A stretch of DNA of 64,000 bases. Origin: Verrucomicrobiia bacterium (GTDB lineage: Bacteria > Verrucomicrobiota > Verrucomicrobiia > Limisphaerales > JAEYXS01). A program made the position numbers and the translations under genes. The notes under the pieces were generated by a model, which was not told the DNA's origin, did no database searches, and was given only the letters and a program-made list of their open reading frames with translations. The stretch covers positions 186,001 through 250,000 of the forward strand of contig DASWYF010000002.1 in NCBI GenBank assembly GCA_036405135.1, written 5' to 3'. Below are positions 24,673-33,494 of the stretch, one piece after another (position 1 is the stretch's first letter; each line of letters opens with the position of its first letter).

Positions 24673-26829
24673 ATGCCCGAAAAAGTAATAGCCGTAGTCG
24701 GCTCCCAAGAAATTCATATCGAAACCGGCAAGTTGGCCAAGCAGGCTGATGGTGCCGTCACCGTGCAGCTCGGCGAGACCATGATCATCGTGGCCGCTGT
24801 GGCCGCCCCGAACGCGAAGCCCGGCCAGGACTTCTTCCCCCTCACGGTGGACTACCGCGAGAAGGCCGCTGCCGCTGGTAAATTTCCCGGTGGTTATTTC
24901 AAGCGTGAAGGCCGTCCGACGGAGAAGGAAATCCTGACCTGCCGTTTGACCGACCGCCCGATCCGCCCGCTCTTCCCGAAGGGCTGGTACAACGAAGTGC
25001 AAGTCCAGACCGTGCTGCTGAGCGCGGATGGCGTGAATGATCCGGACATCCTCAGCATCATCGGTGCCTCGGCTTCGTTGATGGTCAGCGACATCCCTTG
25101 GGCTGGTCCGCTGGGTGCTGTGCGTGTGGCGCGCGTGGACGGCAAGTTCATCGCGAACCCGACGCACGAAGAGCAGTCCCAAAGCGATATGGATCTCGTT
25201 TACGTGGGTAACGAGAAGGAAGTGGTGATGTTCGAAGGTGGCGCGGATGAGATCTCCGACGCTGACTTCAACGCCTCCTTGAAGTTTGCTCATGAAGCCT
25301 GCCAGCCGATCATCGAGGCGCAGAAGCAGCTCGCCGCGAAAGCCGGCAAGCCGAAGCGCCAGATCACGGTGAACATCGTGCCTGACGAGATCTTGGAAGA
25401 AGCCAAGAAGCTCGCCGGTGACCGCATCGTTCCGGCTCTCCTCACGACCGCGAAGCTCGCCCGTGAAGCCGCTGTGAAAGCGGTGTTCGCTGATGTGGGT
25501 AAACAGCTCGTGGAAAAATTCGGTGCCGAGAAGGTGACCGAGTTCGTGCTGAAAGACGCGCAATATTACATCCAGAAGGAAGCGGTCCGCGGCCTGATCC
25601 TCGATCACGGCAAGCGCCTCGACGGTCGCACAGCGGATGGCATCCGTGCCATCTCCGGTGAAGTGGGCCTGTTGCCCCGTGTGCATGGTTCCGCGATCTT
25701 CTCCCGTGGCGAAACGCAGGCGCTCGCTCTCGCGACGCTCGGCACCACGGAAGACGCCCAGGAATATGATTCCTACACGGGCGGCCAGACGGAAAAGAAA
25801 TTCATCCTGCACTACAACTTCCCGAACTTCTCGGTAGGTGAGACGGGCCGTATCTCCGGTCCGGGCCGTCGTGAGATCGGTCACGGTGCCTTGGCTGAGC
25901 GCTCCGTCGCTCCGCTCGTGGACTTGAAGGAATTCCCGTACGCCATCCGTATCACCAGCGAGATCATGGAATCCAACGGTTCCACCTCGATGGCCTCCGT
26001 TTGCGCCGCGAGCCTCGCGCTCATGGACGCCGGTGTGCCGTTGAAGCGCATCGTCGCCGGTATCAGCGTGGGTATCTGCACGGAATACAACGACAAGAAG
26101 GAAATCTCCCGCTACAAGCTGTTGACGGACATCATCGGCTGGGAAGACGCTTTCTGCGACATGGATTGCAAGATCGCCGGTACCGAGAAGGGCATCACAG
26201 GCTTCCAGCTCGACTTGAAGCTGAAGGGCCTGCCGTTCTCCATCATGACGGAAGCTGTGGAACAGGCGCGCGTCGCCCGTCTGAAGATCATCGACAGCAT
26301 GAAGCTGACGCTGGCCGAGCCGCGCAAGAACCTCAGCAAGTATGCCCCGCGCATCACGACGCTGAAGATCGACCCGGACAAGATCGGTCTGCTCATCGGG
26401 CCTGGTGGCAAGAACATCAAGCGCATCGTCGAAGAGTCGGGTTGCGAGATCAACATCGACGACGACGGCACGGTGCACGTTTACTCCGTGTCCGAGGACG
26501 GCATGCAGATCGCCAAGGACGCGATCACAGGCATGACGGCCGAGATCGAAGTGGGCAAGACCTACCGTGGCAAAGTCGTCACGCTGAAGGAATTCGGCTG
26601 CTTCGTAGAAGTGCTCCCGGGCAAGGACGGTTTGGTGCACATCAGCGAGCTGGCGAACTTCCGCGTGAAGCAGACGGAAGACATCGTGAAGGTGGGCGAC
26701 GAGATCTGGGTCAAATGCCTAGGCATCGACGAGAAGGGCCGCGTGAAGCTGTCCCGCCGCGCCGCGATGGAAGAGCGCGACAAAGAGATGGCCGCGAAGG
26801 GCGAGAAGCCGGCTGACGCGAAGGCGTAA
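24673..26829 (+). CDS. pnp: Polyribonucleotide nucleotidyltransferase (PNPase)
   Basis: 718-residue phosphorolytic 3'-5' exoribonuclease of RNA decay. Two RNase PH-like domains (first from MPEKVIAVVGSQ; second with RTADGIRAISGEVGLLPRVH and GRREIGHGALAERSV), the catalytic DIIGWEDAFCDMD region, then a KH domain (IGLLIGPGGKNIKRIVEES) and an S1 domain (GKTYRGKVVTLKEFGCFVEV). Length and order are standard. ATG at 24673. Behind rpsO, with a terminator after it. A long open frame on the other strand (24619-26640) is only its shadow. Confidence 0.96.
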   Translation: MPEKVIAVVGSQEIHIETGKLAKQADGAVTVQLGETMIIVAAVAAPNAKPGQDFFPLTVDYREKAAAAGKFPGGYFKREGRPTEKEILTCRLTDRPIRPLFPKGWYNEVQVQTVLLSADGVNDPDILSIIGASASLMVSDIPWAGPLGAVRVARVDGKFIANPTHEEQSQSDMDLVYVGNEKEVVMFEGGADEISDADFNASLKFAHEACQPIIEAQKQLAAKAGKPKRQITVNIVPDEILEEAKKLAGDRIVPALLTTAKLAREAAVKAVFADVGKQLVEKFGAEKVTEFVLKDAQYYIQKEAVRGLILDHGKRLDGRTADGIRAISGEVGLLPRVHGSAIFSRGETQALALATLGTTEDAQEYDSYTGGQTEKKFILHYNFPNFSVGETGRISGPGRREIGHGALAERSVAPLVDLKEFPYAIRITSEIMESNGSTSMASVCAASLALMDAGVPLKRIVAGISVGICTEYNDKKEISRYKLLTDIIGWEDAFCDMDCKIAGTEKGITGFQLDLKLKGLPFSIMTEAVEQARVARLKIIDSMKLTLAEPRKNLSKYAPRITTLKIDPDKIGLLIGPGGKNIKRIVEESGCEINIDDDGTVHVYSVSEDGMQIAKDAITGMTAEIEVGKTYRGKVVTLKEFGCFVEVLPGKDGLVHISELANFRVKQTEDIVKVGDEIWVKCLGIDEKGRVKLSRRAAMEERDKEMAAKGEKPADAKA

Positions 26830-26852
26830 GCTGCAGCTTAAATAAATTCGAA

Positions 26853-26883
26853 AAGGCGGACCATTATTGGTCCGCCTTTTTTG
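26853..26883 (+). terminator. Rho-independent terminator after pnp
   Basis: 11-bp perfect stem (AAGGCGGACCA/TGGTCCGCCTT, 26853-26863 with 26868-26878), 4-base loop, followed by TTTTG. Ends the rpsO-pnp unit. Confidence 0.9.
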
Positions 26884-26944
26884 TTTCCAGAATTTGAGCA
26901 GTGAGGCAGCATACCGGAAACACCCATTCAAGGAGAACGTGATT

Positions 26945-28021
26945 GTGCCGGAGCAAATCCAAGCCGAGAACGAGATCATCCAGCGAGTAGATGCATTGTT
27001 GCATGAAGCGGAAATGGCCGGAGCGAGTGATGTGCATCTGCACGTGCTGGCGGAGGAAGCGGCGATCGATTTCCGGTTGGATGGTGTCTTGAAGCGTGTG
27101 CGCACGTTGCCGGTGGAAGATGCGAAACGCTGGTTCGGACGGCTCAAGTATCTCGCCAAGCTGAAGACTTATCAGGAAGCGATGCCGCAGGATGGACGTA
27201 TTCCCAAGGAAGCTTGCGGAACGAAGACAGATATCCGGGTTTCCTGTTATCCGACGGTGACTGGCGAGAAAATCGTGTTGCGGCTGTTCGCGCCTGAAGT
27301 GTTGAAGCTGGAAGATTTGGGCTACGCAGCTGAATTGCGCGCCAAGCTGGAGCGTTTTCTCAAGCAACCCTCTGGCATGCTGTTGTTGACGGGACCAGCG
27401 GGTAGCGGCAAGACGACGACAATCTATGCGTGCCTGCAATATGTCGCGACACTTGGCGGTCGACACGTTATCACGGTGGAGGATCCCGTGGAGCAGATCA
27501 TCCCTGGCATAACGCAAACGGAGACCAATGAAGCGCGCGGACTGACCTTCGCTGAAGCGGGCAAACGGCTGTTGCGGCAAGATCCGCAGGTGCTGGTGAT
27601 CGGCGAGATACGTGATCCGGAGACAGCGAATCTGGCAGCACGCGCGTCACTTACCGGGCATCTGGTCATCTCGACATTGCATGCCGGTTCGTGTGTGGGG
27701 GTCATTGACCGGATGCTGGAGATGAGTGAAGACCCCTATGCTCTGACCAGTGGGCTGAGCCTGGTGCTGAACCAGCGACTATTGCGCCGATTGTGCCAGG
27801 AATGCCAAGGCAATGGATGTGGCGGGTGTTCCCGCACAGGCTATCGCGGTCGCGTGCCCGTCGCAGAGTGGATGACCTTGGAAAGCGTTTCACGCGAGTC
27901 GTTACGTTCGGGCAATCTATCCAATCTGAAGCCGGGTGGCACGCTGTCGATGGCCGTTCGTGAGGTTTTGGAGGCAGGGTTGTCTAACCAGACTGAAGCC
28001 GAACGTGTCATCGGGTTATGA
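26945..28021 (+). CDS. GspE/PulE-type secretion ATPase
   Basis: 358-residue hexameric ATPase of the type II secretion/type IV pilus assembly family. Walker A GPAGSGKTTT (150-159), Asp box ITVEDPVEQ, Walker B VLVIGEIRD (216-224), the His box HLVISTLHAG and a zinc tetracysteine (CQECQGNGCGGC) are all present. The usual N-terminal MshEN domain is missing; the protein begins almost directly at the N2 domain (ASDVHLHVLAEEA). Start at GTG 26945, 9 bases after AAGGAG; GTG 26939 is the alternative. Its stop overlaps the next start (ATGA). First gene of a seven-gene operon. Confidence 0.88.
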   Translation: MPEQIQAENEIIQRVDALLHEAEMAGASDVHLHVLAEEAAIDFRLDGVLKRVRTLPVEDAKRWFGRLKYLAKLKTYQEAMPQDGRIPKEACGTKTDIRVSCYPTVTGEKIVLRLFAPEVLKLEDLGYAAELRAKLERFLKQPSGMLLLTGPAGSGKTTTIYACLQYVATLGGRHVITVEDPVEQIIPGITQTETNEARGLTFAEAGKRLLRQDPQVLVIGEIRDPETANLAARASLTGHLVISTLHAGSCVGVIDRMLEMSEDPYALTSGLSLVLNQRLLRRLCQECQGNGCGGCSRTGYRGRVPVAEWMTLESVSRESLRSGNLSNLKPGGTLSMAVREVLEAGLSNQTEAERVIGL

Positions 28022-29019
28022 ATGTTGAGGAACTGGGATTTTTTAACCGGCAATTGGCGGGGATGTTGAAGGCGGGCATCCCTTTGGAGGGGAGCTTGCG
28101 CAAATTGTGCGAGACGATGCCGGCATCGTCTACGCGCGAAAGCCTGCTGGCGTTGGAGCGAGATCTTGCTTCTGGAACACCTCTGGCCGAAGCGGTGAAA
28201 AAGCAGAAGCTGCCGGAGTTGTATGGGCGCATCCTGACGGCAGGTGCGGCGAGCGGTGATCTGCCCAAGATACTGATTCTTTTCGCGGATTTTTGCGGGC
28301 AAAGACATTCGCTGAGCAGGCAGTTGCGGGGGATCATGGTGTATCCGCTCATCGTGCTGACGGTTTCCCTGGCGGTTTCCATCGTGATGACCGTCATCGG
28401 CCATATGATCGGCAGCGGGAGCCAGTCGATTTTTGGGGAGTTTTATTACATCCGTCCATCAAGCCTGGCTGGCGTGATGGGATTGTTGTTGTGGTTCACG
28501 CCGTTCATCATCGCGCTGGTCTGGCTGGGACTGGCATTATTGACTTTCGTTCCCATGGTCCGCAGGAAGTGGCAATGGAGCATTCCGGGCATGCGAGAGA
28601 CGTGTCTGGCGCAGATCGCGAGCATGGTGCAGATACAGTTGCGTAGCGGCATGACGCTGCCTGCGGCATTGCAGACAGTCGAGGCACTGGAGGACGGTTC
28701 TCCTGTGGCGGCGGAACTGGCGGCATGGCGGGAGCATCTTTCCACCGGGGGTGGGACCATTCCGGAAGAATCTTTGAAGAACAAATCCATCCCGCCATTA
28801 TTCCGCTGGATGGTGAGACAATGTGGTGAAGATGCGGCGGAGGGTTTTGAGCAGGCGGCGAAGTTTTATGCGGAACGAAGCGCCACCCAACGGGAGATGC
28901 TGCTGTTTGCGGCTTTGCCCGTATCGGTACTGATCTTGGGCACGGTCATCGCCGGGCAGATGTTACCCGTGCTCACTTATGTGACGCATGCGTTGGGAAT
29001 GCTAGGGGATGGCTTCTGA
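28018..29019 (+). CDS. GspF-like inner-membrane platform protein 1
   Basis: 333 residues with two T2SF domains: FFNRQLAGMLKAGIPLEGSL near the start and AQIASMVQIQLRSGMTLPAAL in the second half. Transmembrane stretches are MVYPLIVLTVSLAVSIVM, GVMGLLLWFTPFIIALVWL and ALPVSVLILGTVIAGQM. GspF/PilC proteins anchor the assembly ATPase to the pseudopilus. Four-base overlap with the ATPase gene suggests coupled translation. Confidence 0.83.
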   Translation: MNVEELGFFNRQLAGMLKAGIPLEGSLRKLCETMPASSTRESLLALERDLASGTPLAEAVKKQKLPELYGRILTAGAASGDLPKILILFADFCGQRHSLSRQLRGIMVYPLIVLTVSLAVSIVMTVIGHMIGSGSQSIFGEFYYIRPSSLAGVMGLLLWFTPFIIALVWLGLALLTFVPMVRRKWQWSIPGMRETCLAQIASMVQIQLRSGMTLPAALQTVEALEDGSPVAAELAAWREHLSTGGGTIPEESLKNKSIPPLFRWMVRQCGEDAAEGFEQAAKFYAERSATQREMLLFAALPVSVLILGTVIAGQMLPVLTYVTHALGMLGDGF

Positions 29020-29028
29020 CGATTCATT

Positions 29029-30177
29029 ATGACCGGTGAGGTAACAATCATGGGTTTTCTGGGGATGCTGCTCTACATGGCTGTGATGTTGTTCATCACA
29101 TTCGGTGGCGGGTATGCGATCTATTTTCTTTTTACCCTGCCGCGCCGACGGTTGGAGCGGGCGATGATCTTCCTGAATCTGATCGACTCCGGGATACGAC
29201 GAGGCATCACCCCGGAAGACACTTTGAAATCCGTAGCTGCATGCCACGACCGTTCGGTAAGCATGCGTTTTCATCTGGCAGCAGCGTGGGTGGAGCAAGG
29301 TTGCACATGGCAGGAGGCGATCGCCAAGGTGCCGCGTCTGCTGCCACCGGCCATTGTGGAAATGATTTTTTTGACAGACCGGATCGGCGGATGGTCGCGT
29401 GTTTTGCCGGTATGCCAGCGTATGCTGAATGATGTGCGGAGTACGCAACAGGCGAGGCAAAGCTGGTTGACGCCGTCGCTGATGCTGCTGGCGCTGCCGA
29501 CCGTCTGGATATCGTTCCTGTTGATAAAAATAATCATGCCGAAGTTCCGCATGATCTTTGAAGACATGTCGGAAGGGACCATCACGTTCGAGTGGTTTTC
29601 GTTTCATGTATCCTCTTACAGCGGCTGGCTGCTTTTGATCGGATTGCTGCCGTTACTGATATTGTTTGTGCATGCGGCGGGACCAAGACTCTCGTCGCTG
29701 CTGGCGAGGATCCATCTGCCCGTCGGGGACTGGTTGGCGTGGTTGCTTCCGTGGAGCCGCTGGCGGTTGCAGCGCGATTTCACCAGCCTGTTCAGCCTGT
29801 TGCTGGATGCCGGAGTTGCGGAGCCGGAAGCGGTGCGTTTGGCGGCGAAGGGAACGGCGAATTTCCACATCAAGCTCGCGGCGGAAGGCGTTGTTGCGGC
29901 TTTGGCCAAAGGTATGCCACTGGCTGAGGCTGTGGCCAAGATGGACGGCCGTGGTGAGTTCAGGTGGCGTTTCCAACAGGCGACTGGGGGAGGGGCGAAG
30001 TTCGAGACAGCCTTGAAGGGGTGGTGTGATGCTTTGGAGATCCGGGCCAGCCAGATGCAGTTGACGGTGACGCATCTGACCACGGTGGCGATGCTGATGG
30101 TGAATGCGACCTTTGTCTTCATGATAGCCTTTGATGTGTTTCATTCGTTGGTGTTGCTGACTGAATCCATGTTATGA
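29029..30177 (+). CDS. GspF-like inner-membrane platform protein 2
   Basis: 382 residues, second T2SF-type protein in a row. N-terminal helix (FLGMLLYMAVMLFITFGGGYAIYFLF), a first T2SF repeat (RAMIFLNLIDSGIRRGITPEDTL), two central helices, then LQRDFTSLFSLLLDAGVAEPEA and a last helix (TVAMLMVNATFVFMIAF). An internal ATG at 29050 follows GGTGAGG and may be the real start. Two platform proteins beside one ATPase is unusual; most systems carry one. Sequence is clearly different from the upstream paralogue. Confidence 0.78.
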   Translation: MTGEVTIMGFLGMLLYMAVMLFITFGGGYAIYFLFTLPRRRLERAMIFLNLIDSGIRRGITPEDTLKSVAACHDRSVSMRFHLAAAWVEQGCTWQEAIAKVPRLLPPAIVEMIFLTDRIGGWSRVLPVCQRMLNDVRSTQQARQSWLTPSLMLLALPTVWISFLLIKIIMPKFRMIFEDMSEGTITFEWFSFHVSSYSGWLLLIGLLPLLILFVHAAGPRLSSLLARIHLPVGDWLAWLLPWSRWRLQRDFTSLFSLLLDAGVAEPEAVRLAAKGTANFHIKLAAEGVVAALAKGMPLAEAVAKMDGRGEFRWRFQQATGGGAKFETALKGWCDALEIRASQMQLTVTHLTTVAMLMVNATFVFMIAFDVFHSLVLLTESML

Positions 30178-30572
30178 ACATGATGTCACACAGTCAGAAG
30201 CCCGGCGCGCAACGTATCTCTGAAAAGGGTATGCTGATGGTGGAACTGAACGCCGCCTTGGGTATCATGATGTTGTTGATCTTTTCCCTGGCGGTGCCGA
30301 TCGCATGGGATCGCGCAGTCATCCGCAGTACTAGCCATCGCGCGGTGGCGATGGAGATCGTGGATGGCGAGGCGGAGATATTGATGGCGGGTGCGTGGAA
30401 GTCCTATGGGACAGGCGCGCACGAATATCCGATGCCGTATAAGGCGGCAGAGGCTTTGCCTAAGGGACGGTTTGTGCTTCTGGTGGAAGACAAGGGAGTG
30501 GCTTTGGAATGGCGCATGGCGCAGCGCGATGGGGGTGAAAATGTGCGCGTGAGACGGGAGTTCAAACGGTAA
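30174..30572 (+). CDS. Prepilin-like protein (minor pseudopilin)
   Basis: 132 residues. A 19-residue leader ends in Gly before MLMVELNAALGIMMLLIF: the motif has Glu at +5, as prepilin peptidase substrates do, then a hydrophobic helix. The rest is a small globular part. Starts inside the end of the second GspF gene (ATGA overlap). Fits a minor pseudopilin of the same system. Annotated by pattern only. Confidence 0.68.
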   Translation: MNMMSHSQKPGAQRISEKGMLMVELNAALGIMMLLIFSLAVPIAWDRAVIRSTSHRAVAMEIVDGEAEILMAGAWKSYGTGAHEYPMPYKAAEALPKGRFVLLVEDKGVALEWRMAQRDGGENVRVRREFKR

Positions 30573-30575
30573 CGA

Positions 30576-31049
30576 ATGAAACTAAGAAATCACAGACAAG
30601 ACAGAGCAGGCATTTCTCTGATGGAAATGCTGATCTATATCGCTTGCGTGACGATCATCCTTTCGTTTTTGACTGTTGGGATATGGAAGGTGCTGAAAGC
30701 CTATGAAGGTTTGGGACGGCGTACTGATGCGATGTCTCGGCTGTTGAGAGTGGGTGAAACGTGGCGGGCTGATGTGCGGGCTGCTTCTGCCGTCAGCCAG
30801 ATGGAGATGGGTGAGAACGGGGCACATCTCAAGATTGTCACACCAGCGGGGGAGAAAATTTACCGATTTTCTTCCGGGCAGCTCGCAAGGGAGCAGAAGA
30901 CATTCACAGAGGAACTTTTGAAAAACGTCACATCATCACAGATGCAAAAAATGGAGCGTACTGGCGTTGTCTATTGGCAGTGGGATGTGGAGATCATCGG
31001 AGGCCAGAAGTTCACTTTCCTGGCCGTTCCTTCGGGAGGTGCCAAATGA
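30576..31049 (+). CDS. Prepilin-like protein with N-methylation motif
   Basis: 157 residues. Basic leader MKLRNHRQDRAG, then ISLMEMLIYIACVTIILSFL: Gly before the cleavage site, Glu at +5 and a long hydrophobic helix. The globular domain is similar in size to GspJ/GspI. It is three bases after the previous gene and overlaps the next (ATGA). Probably a minor pseudopilin; the exact subtype cannot be told. Confidence 0.72.
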   Translation: MKLRNHRQDRAGISLMEMLIYIACVTIILSFLTVGIWKVLKAYEGLGRRTDAMSRLLRVGETWRADVRAASAVSQMEMGENGAHLKIVTPAGEKIYRFSSGQLAREQKTFTEELLKNVTSSQMQKMERTGVVYWQWDVEIIGGQKFTFLAVPSGGAK

Positions 31050-31255
31050 CGATATTTCCGATCCAGGCCAAAAAAGGAGACCGCGCGGTGGCTATCGTGG
31101 TGGTGCTCGTGATGTCGGCCCTGCTGGCTGCAGTGATGCTGTCCATCGGACACCGTTCGGTCATGTTCCGGAAAGAGATCGATCTGCTGGAGAAACAACA
31201 ATTGAACCGCCTGCAATCCCAGCAACAGGCTCAAGCCAAATCCGATGCCAGGTAA
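31046..31255 (+). CDS. Small single-helix membrane protein
   Basis: 69 residues: basic start (MTIFPIQAKKGDR), one transmembrane helix (AVAIVVVLVMSALLAAVML) and a charged Gln-rich cytoplasmic or periplasmic tail (EIDLLEKQQLNRLQSQQQAQ). It resembles the N-terminal anchor of PilX/GspK-type proteins but lacks the domain that follows. ATG at 31046 overlaps the previous stop. Kept as a gene because of the overlaps on both sides. Confidence 0.6.
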   Translation: MTIFPIQAKKGDRAVAIVVVLVMSALLAAVMLSIGHRSVMFRKEIDLLEKQQLNRLQSQQQAQAKSDAR

Positions 31256-31553
31256 TCCGGCCAGTGACAAGATCCATCTGATCGAGGGTTCCCTGGCATG
31301 CTATGCCAGGGGATGGTTGTCGTTGATTCCTTTGCTGGGTTTCCTGCCGGCGTTTCTGGTGCTGATGGAGTACAAAGAACTTAAGGCGATGAGCCGGCAG
31401 CAGTGGAACGCGGCTTACAATTATCTGCGTACAGGGTTTGTTCTCTCGCTGATAGGGGTATTTTTAAACCTGATCTTGATGGGGGGATTGATCCTGCTGG
31501 TGATCCGGCTGATCCAGAATGGGGTGCTTTCGCCCGAGGATGTGATGATTTAG
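31245..31553 (+). CDS. Small membrane protein of the secretion operon, unknown function
   Basis: 102 residues with two to three hydrophobic segments (GWLSLIPLLGFLPAFLVLM; GFVLSLIGVFLNLILMGGLILLVI). It overlaps the previous gene by 11 bases. I do not recognise the family. Position makes it the last gene of the GspE/F operon. Its stop overlaps by 4 bases with that of the minus-strand gene. Confidence 0.5.
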   Translation: MPGNPASDKIHLIEGSLACYARGWLSLIPLLGFLPAFLVLMEYKELKAMSRQQWNAAYNYLRTGFVLSLIGVFLNLILMGGLILLVIRLIQNGVLSPEDVMI

Positions 31554-31819
31554 CGGGGGAAACGTCCGTAGCGGGGTACGCCTTTAGCGAGGGGAGAATT
31601 GAACGCCTTGTAGTGTTTGAAGGCGACGCGCAGGTTTTCTTTGGTGCTCGTGTTGATGTCTTGCAACAGGGCCATGATCTCTTCGTATTCGTTGGGCGGG
31701 ATATCCATGGCCATCATGGCGTCACGGGACCACTCGCGAAGTTCTTCGTGAGTGATGCGGCCTTCCATGCAGTCCTCGATCTTAAAGGAGCAATCGGCCA
31801 AGGTGACCTTAAGAATCAT
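31550..31819 (-). CDS. Hypothetical protein, 89 residues
   Basis: Small soluble, mixed-charge protein: MILKVTLADCSFKIED, EELREWSRDAMMAMD, then YEEIMALLQDIN. Helical in appearance. I start it at the ATG at 31819; the open frame goes further upstream but there it is repeat DNA. No family recognised. The pattern loosely recalls colicin-immunity-like helical proteins, but this is a weak impression. Confidence 0.5.
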   Translation of the reverse strand: MILKVTLADCSFKIEDCMEGRITHEELREWSRDAMMAMDIPPNEYEEIMALLQDINTSTKENLRVAFKHYKAFNSPLAKGVPRYGRFPR

Positions 31820-31863
31820 GGAAATAAGATACTGGATGGAAGAGAGAATTCCAAGAGGTTGAA

Positions 31864-31920
31864 ATGAATGACGAATGACTAAATCCGAATGACGAAGGAA
31901 TGAGCAATGACAAATGACCA
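31864..31920. repeat. Dispersed GACGAAGGAATGAGCAATG repeat, copy 1
   Basis: Unit AATGACGAATGACTAAAT... GAATGACGAAGGAATGAGCA. The core (GAATGACGAAGGAATGAGC) recurs at 35897-35920 and partly at 47157-47180. Confidence 0.7.
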
Positions 31921-31926
31921 AACGTT

Positions 31927-33492
31927 TTATTTCCCATCTTCTGTGCGACGGAAGAAGTCTTTGGGGAAGGGGGCTTGCGGGCTTTTGTCGGGATGGCGCC
32001 AAGGGTAGATGGTGCCGCGGTCGCGGAGGAGAGGGAGGTTTTCGCCGCGGGTTTGAGCGAGGAGATCGAAGAGTTGTTCGTTCATCTGTTTCACGCGCGC
32101 TTGCTGGTCGGGAGCGGTGATGAGGTTTTTGCGTTCGAGCGGATCGGCTTGGAGATCGTAGAGTTCGTTGATGTCCCAGAGGCCGTGGTAGCGGATGTAT
32201 TTGTAACGCTCACCAATGACGGCGTGCATGGTGGGTGTCTGGGGATAGTTTTGTTCCCAATAATATTCATAGAGGACGTTTTCGCGCCACTGGGTCGGTC
32301 GGTTTTGCAAGAGGGGCAGGAAGCTGCGGCCATCCATGTGTGAAGGCGGTCGCAAGCCAACGAATTCCAAGAGTGTGGGGGCGATGTCGATATTGGCGAC
32401 GGTCTGCGGAATGGTGGTGCCGGGTTTCAGCACGGCGGGGCAGTGCATGAGCAAAGGCACGCGGAGGGAGGCTTCGTAGGCGGTGCGTTTATCGATGAGG
32501 CCGTGTTCGCCGAACTGGAATCCGTTATCGCCCATGTAAACGAAGAGTGTGTTCTCAAGTTGGTGGTGATCTTCCAGCCACTTGAAAACACGACCGAGAT
32601 TTTCATCTACCGCGAGCAAGGCTTCGCAATAGCGGCGATAATAGGCGGCGAGATCGAAGTCGGGGAGGTTGTAGCCGAAGTCTGCGCCGTGGCGGCTGTT
32701 GCGCTGGTTCTGCAGCCACATGGGTTTGTCAGCGTAGTTCTCAGGTGTGTTGGCGAGAGTGAGCGGTGGGCGGAACGGTTTGTCTTTGTAGCGATCTTTA
32801 TGACGGTCATGCGGAACGAAATCGGAGTGGACGGCCTTGTGGGAGATATAGGCGAAGAAGGGTTTGTTTGATTTACGCGAGTTCAACCAATCGAGGGCAT
32901 AGTCCGTGAGTTCATCGGTGATGTAGCCTTTTTGCGGGACGCGTTGTTTGCCGTTGATGTTGAAGCCGTCGTAGGCGGTTTGCGGAACGACGCGGGAGGT
33001 GCCGCGACCATCGGGCCAGTAGCTGCCCTGGCCTTTGAAGACGACCCAGTGATTGAAACCGCGCTGGGGTTCATCGGTCTCGCCCATGTGCCATTTGCCA
33101 AAGAAAGCGGTATCGTAACCGGCCTTCTGTAAATACTGAGGGAAGAAAATCAGCTCTGGTGAAACGGGATTGTAGTTGTCCACCACGCGATGGTTGTGGG
33201 CGTAAAGACCGGTGAGGATGGAGGCGCGGCTGGGAGAGCAAAGCGAAGTGGTGACCATCGCTTTCGGAAAATGGACGCCGTTCTTCGCGAGGCGATCCAT
33301 GTTCGGCGTCTCCAGCCATGGGTGACCGAGGAATCCCATCGCGTCATAGCGATGGTCATCGGCGAGGACGAAGATGATGTTGCGCGGTTTGGTGCCGGAG
33401 ATCTTTTGAAGTTTCAGCTCGGCAGCTTTTAGCGTGGCGGTTGAAATCAGAAGGAGAACAAGCGCAGCAAATGAACGAAACGGGTAGGACAT
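31927..33492 (-). CDS. Secreted sulfatase
   Basis: 521-residue type I sulfatase with a signal peptide (FRSFAALVLLLISTATLKAA). The formylglycine motif CSPSR starts at Cys85; metal ligands are Asp45/46 in FVLADDHRYD, and MGDNGFQFGEHG carries the later Asp/Asn ligands and a catalytic His. It needs a maturase not present here. Likely acts outside the cytoplasm on sulfated glycans, as is common in marine and soil Verrucomicrobia. Start at ATG 33492, three bases below the stop of the upstream repeat protein, so the two are one operon. Confidence 0.92.
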   Translation of the reverse strand: MSYPFRSFAALVLLLISTATLKAAELKLQKISGTKPRNIIFVLADDHRYDAMGFLGHPWLETPNMDRLAKNGVHFPKAMVTTSLCSPSRASILTGLYAHNHRVVDNYNPVSPELIFFPQYLQKAGYDTAFFGKWHMGETDEPQRGFNHWVVFKGQGSYWPDGRGTSRVVPQTAYDGFNINGKQRVPQKGYITDELTDYALDWLNSRKSNKPFFAYISHKAVHSDFVPHDRHKDRYKDKPFRPPLTLANTPENYADKPMWLQNQRNSRHGADFGYNLPDFDLAAYYRRYCEALLAVDENLGRVFKWLEDHHQLENTLFVYMGDNGFQFGEHGLIDKRTAYEASLRVPLLMHCPAVLKPGTTIPQTVANIDIAPTLLEFVGLRPPSHMDGRSFLPLLQNRPTQWRENVLYEYYWEQNYPQTPTMHAVIGERYKYIRYHGLWDINELYDLQADPLERKNLITAPDQQARVKQMNEQLFDLLAQTRGENLPLLRDRGTIYPWRHPDKSPQAPFPKDFFRRTEDGK

Positions 33493-33494
33493 GA

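Noticed and set aside
24619-26640. 673-residue open frame on the minus strand
   Set aside because: Complete overlap with pnp; His/Arg/Asp-rich composition and lack of domains show it is the shadow of a biased GC-rich gene.
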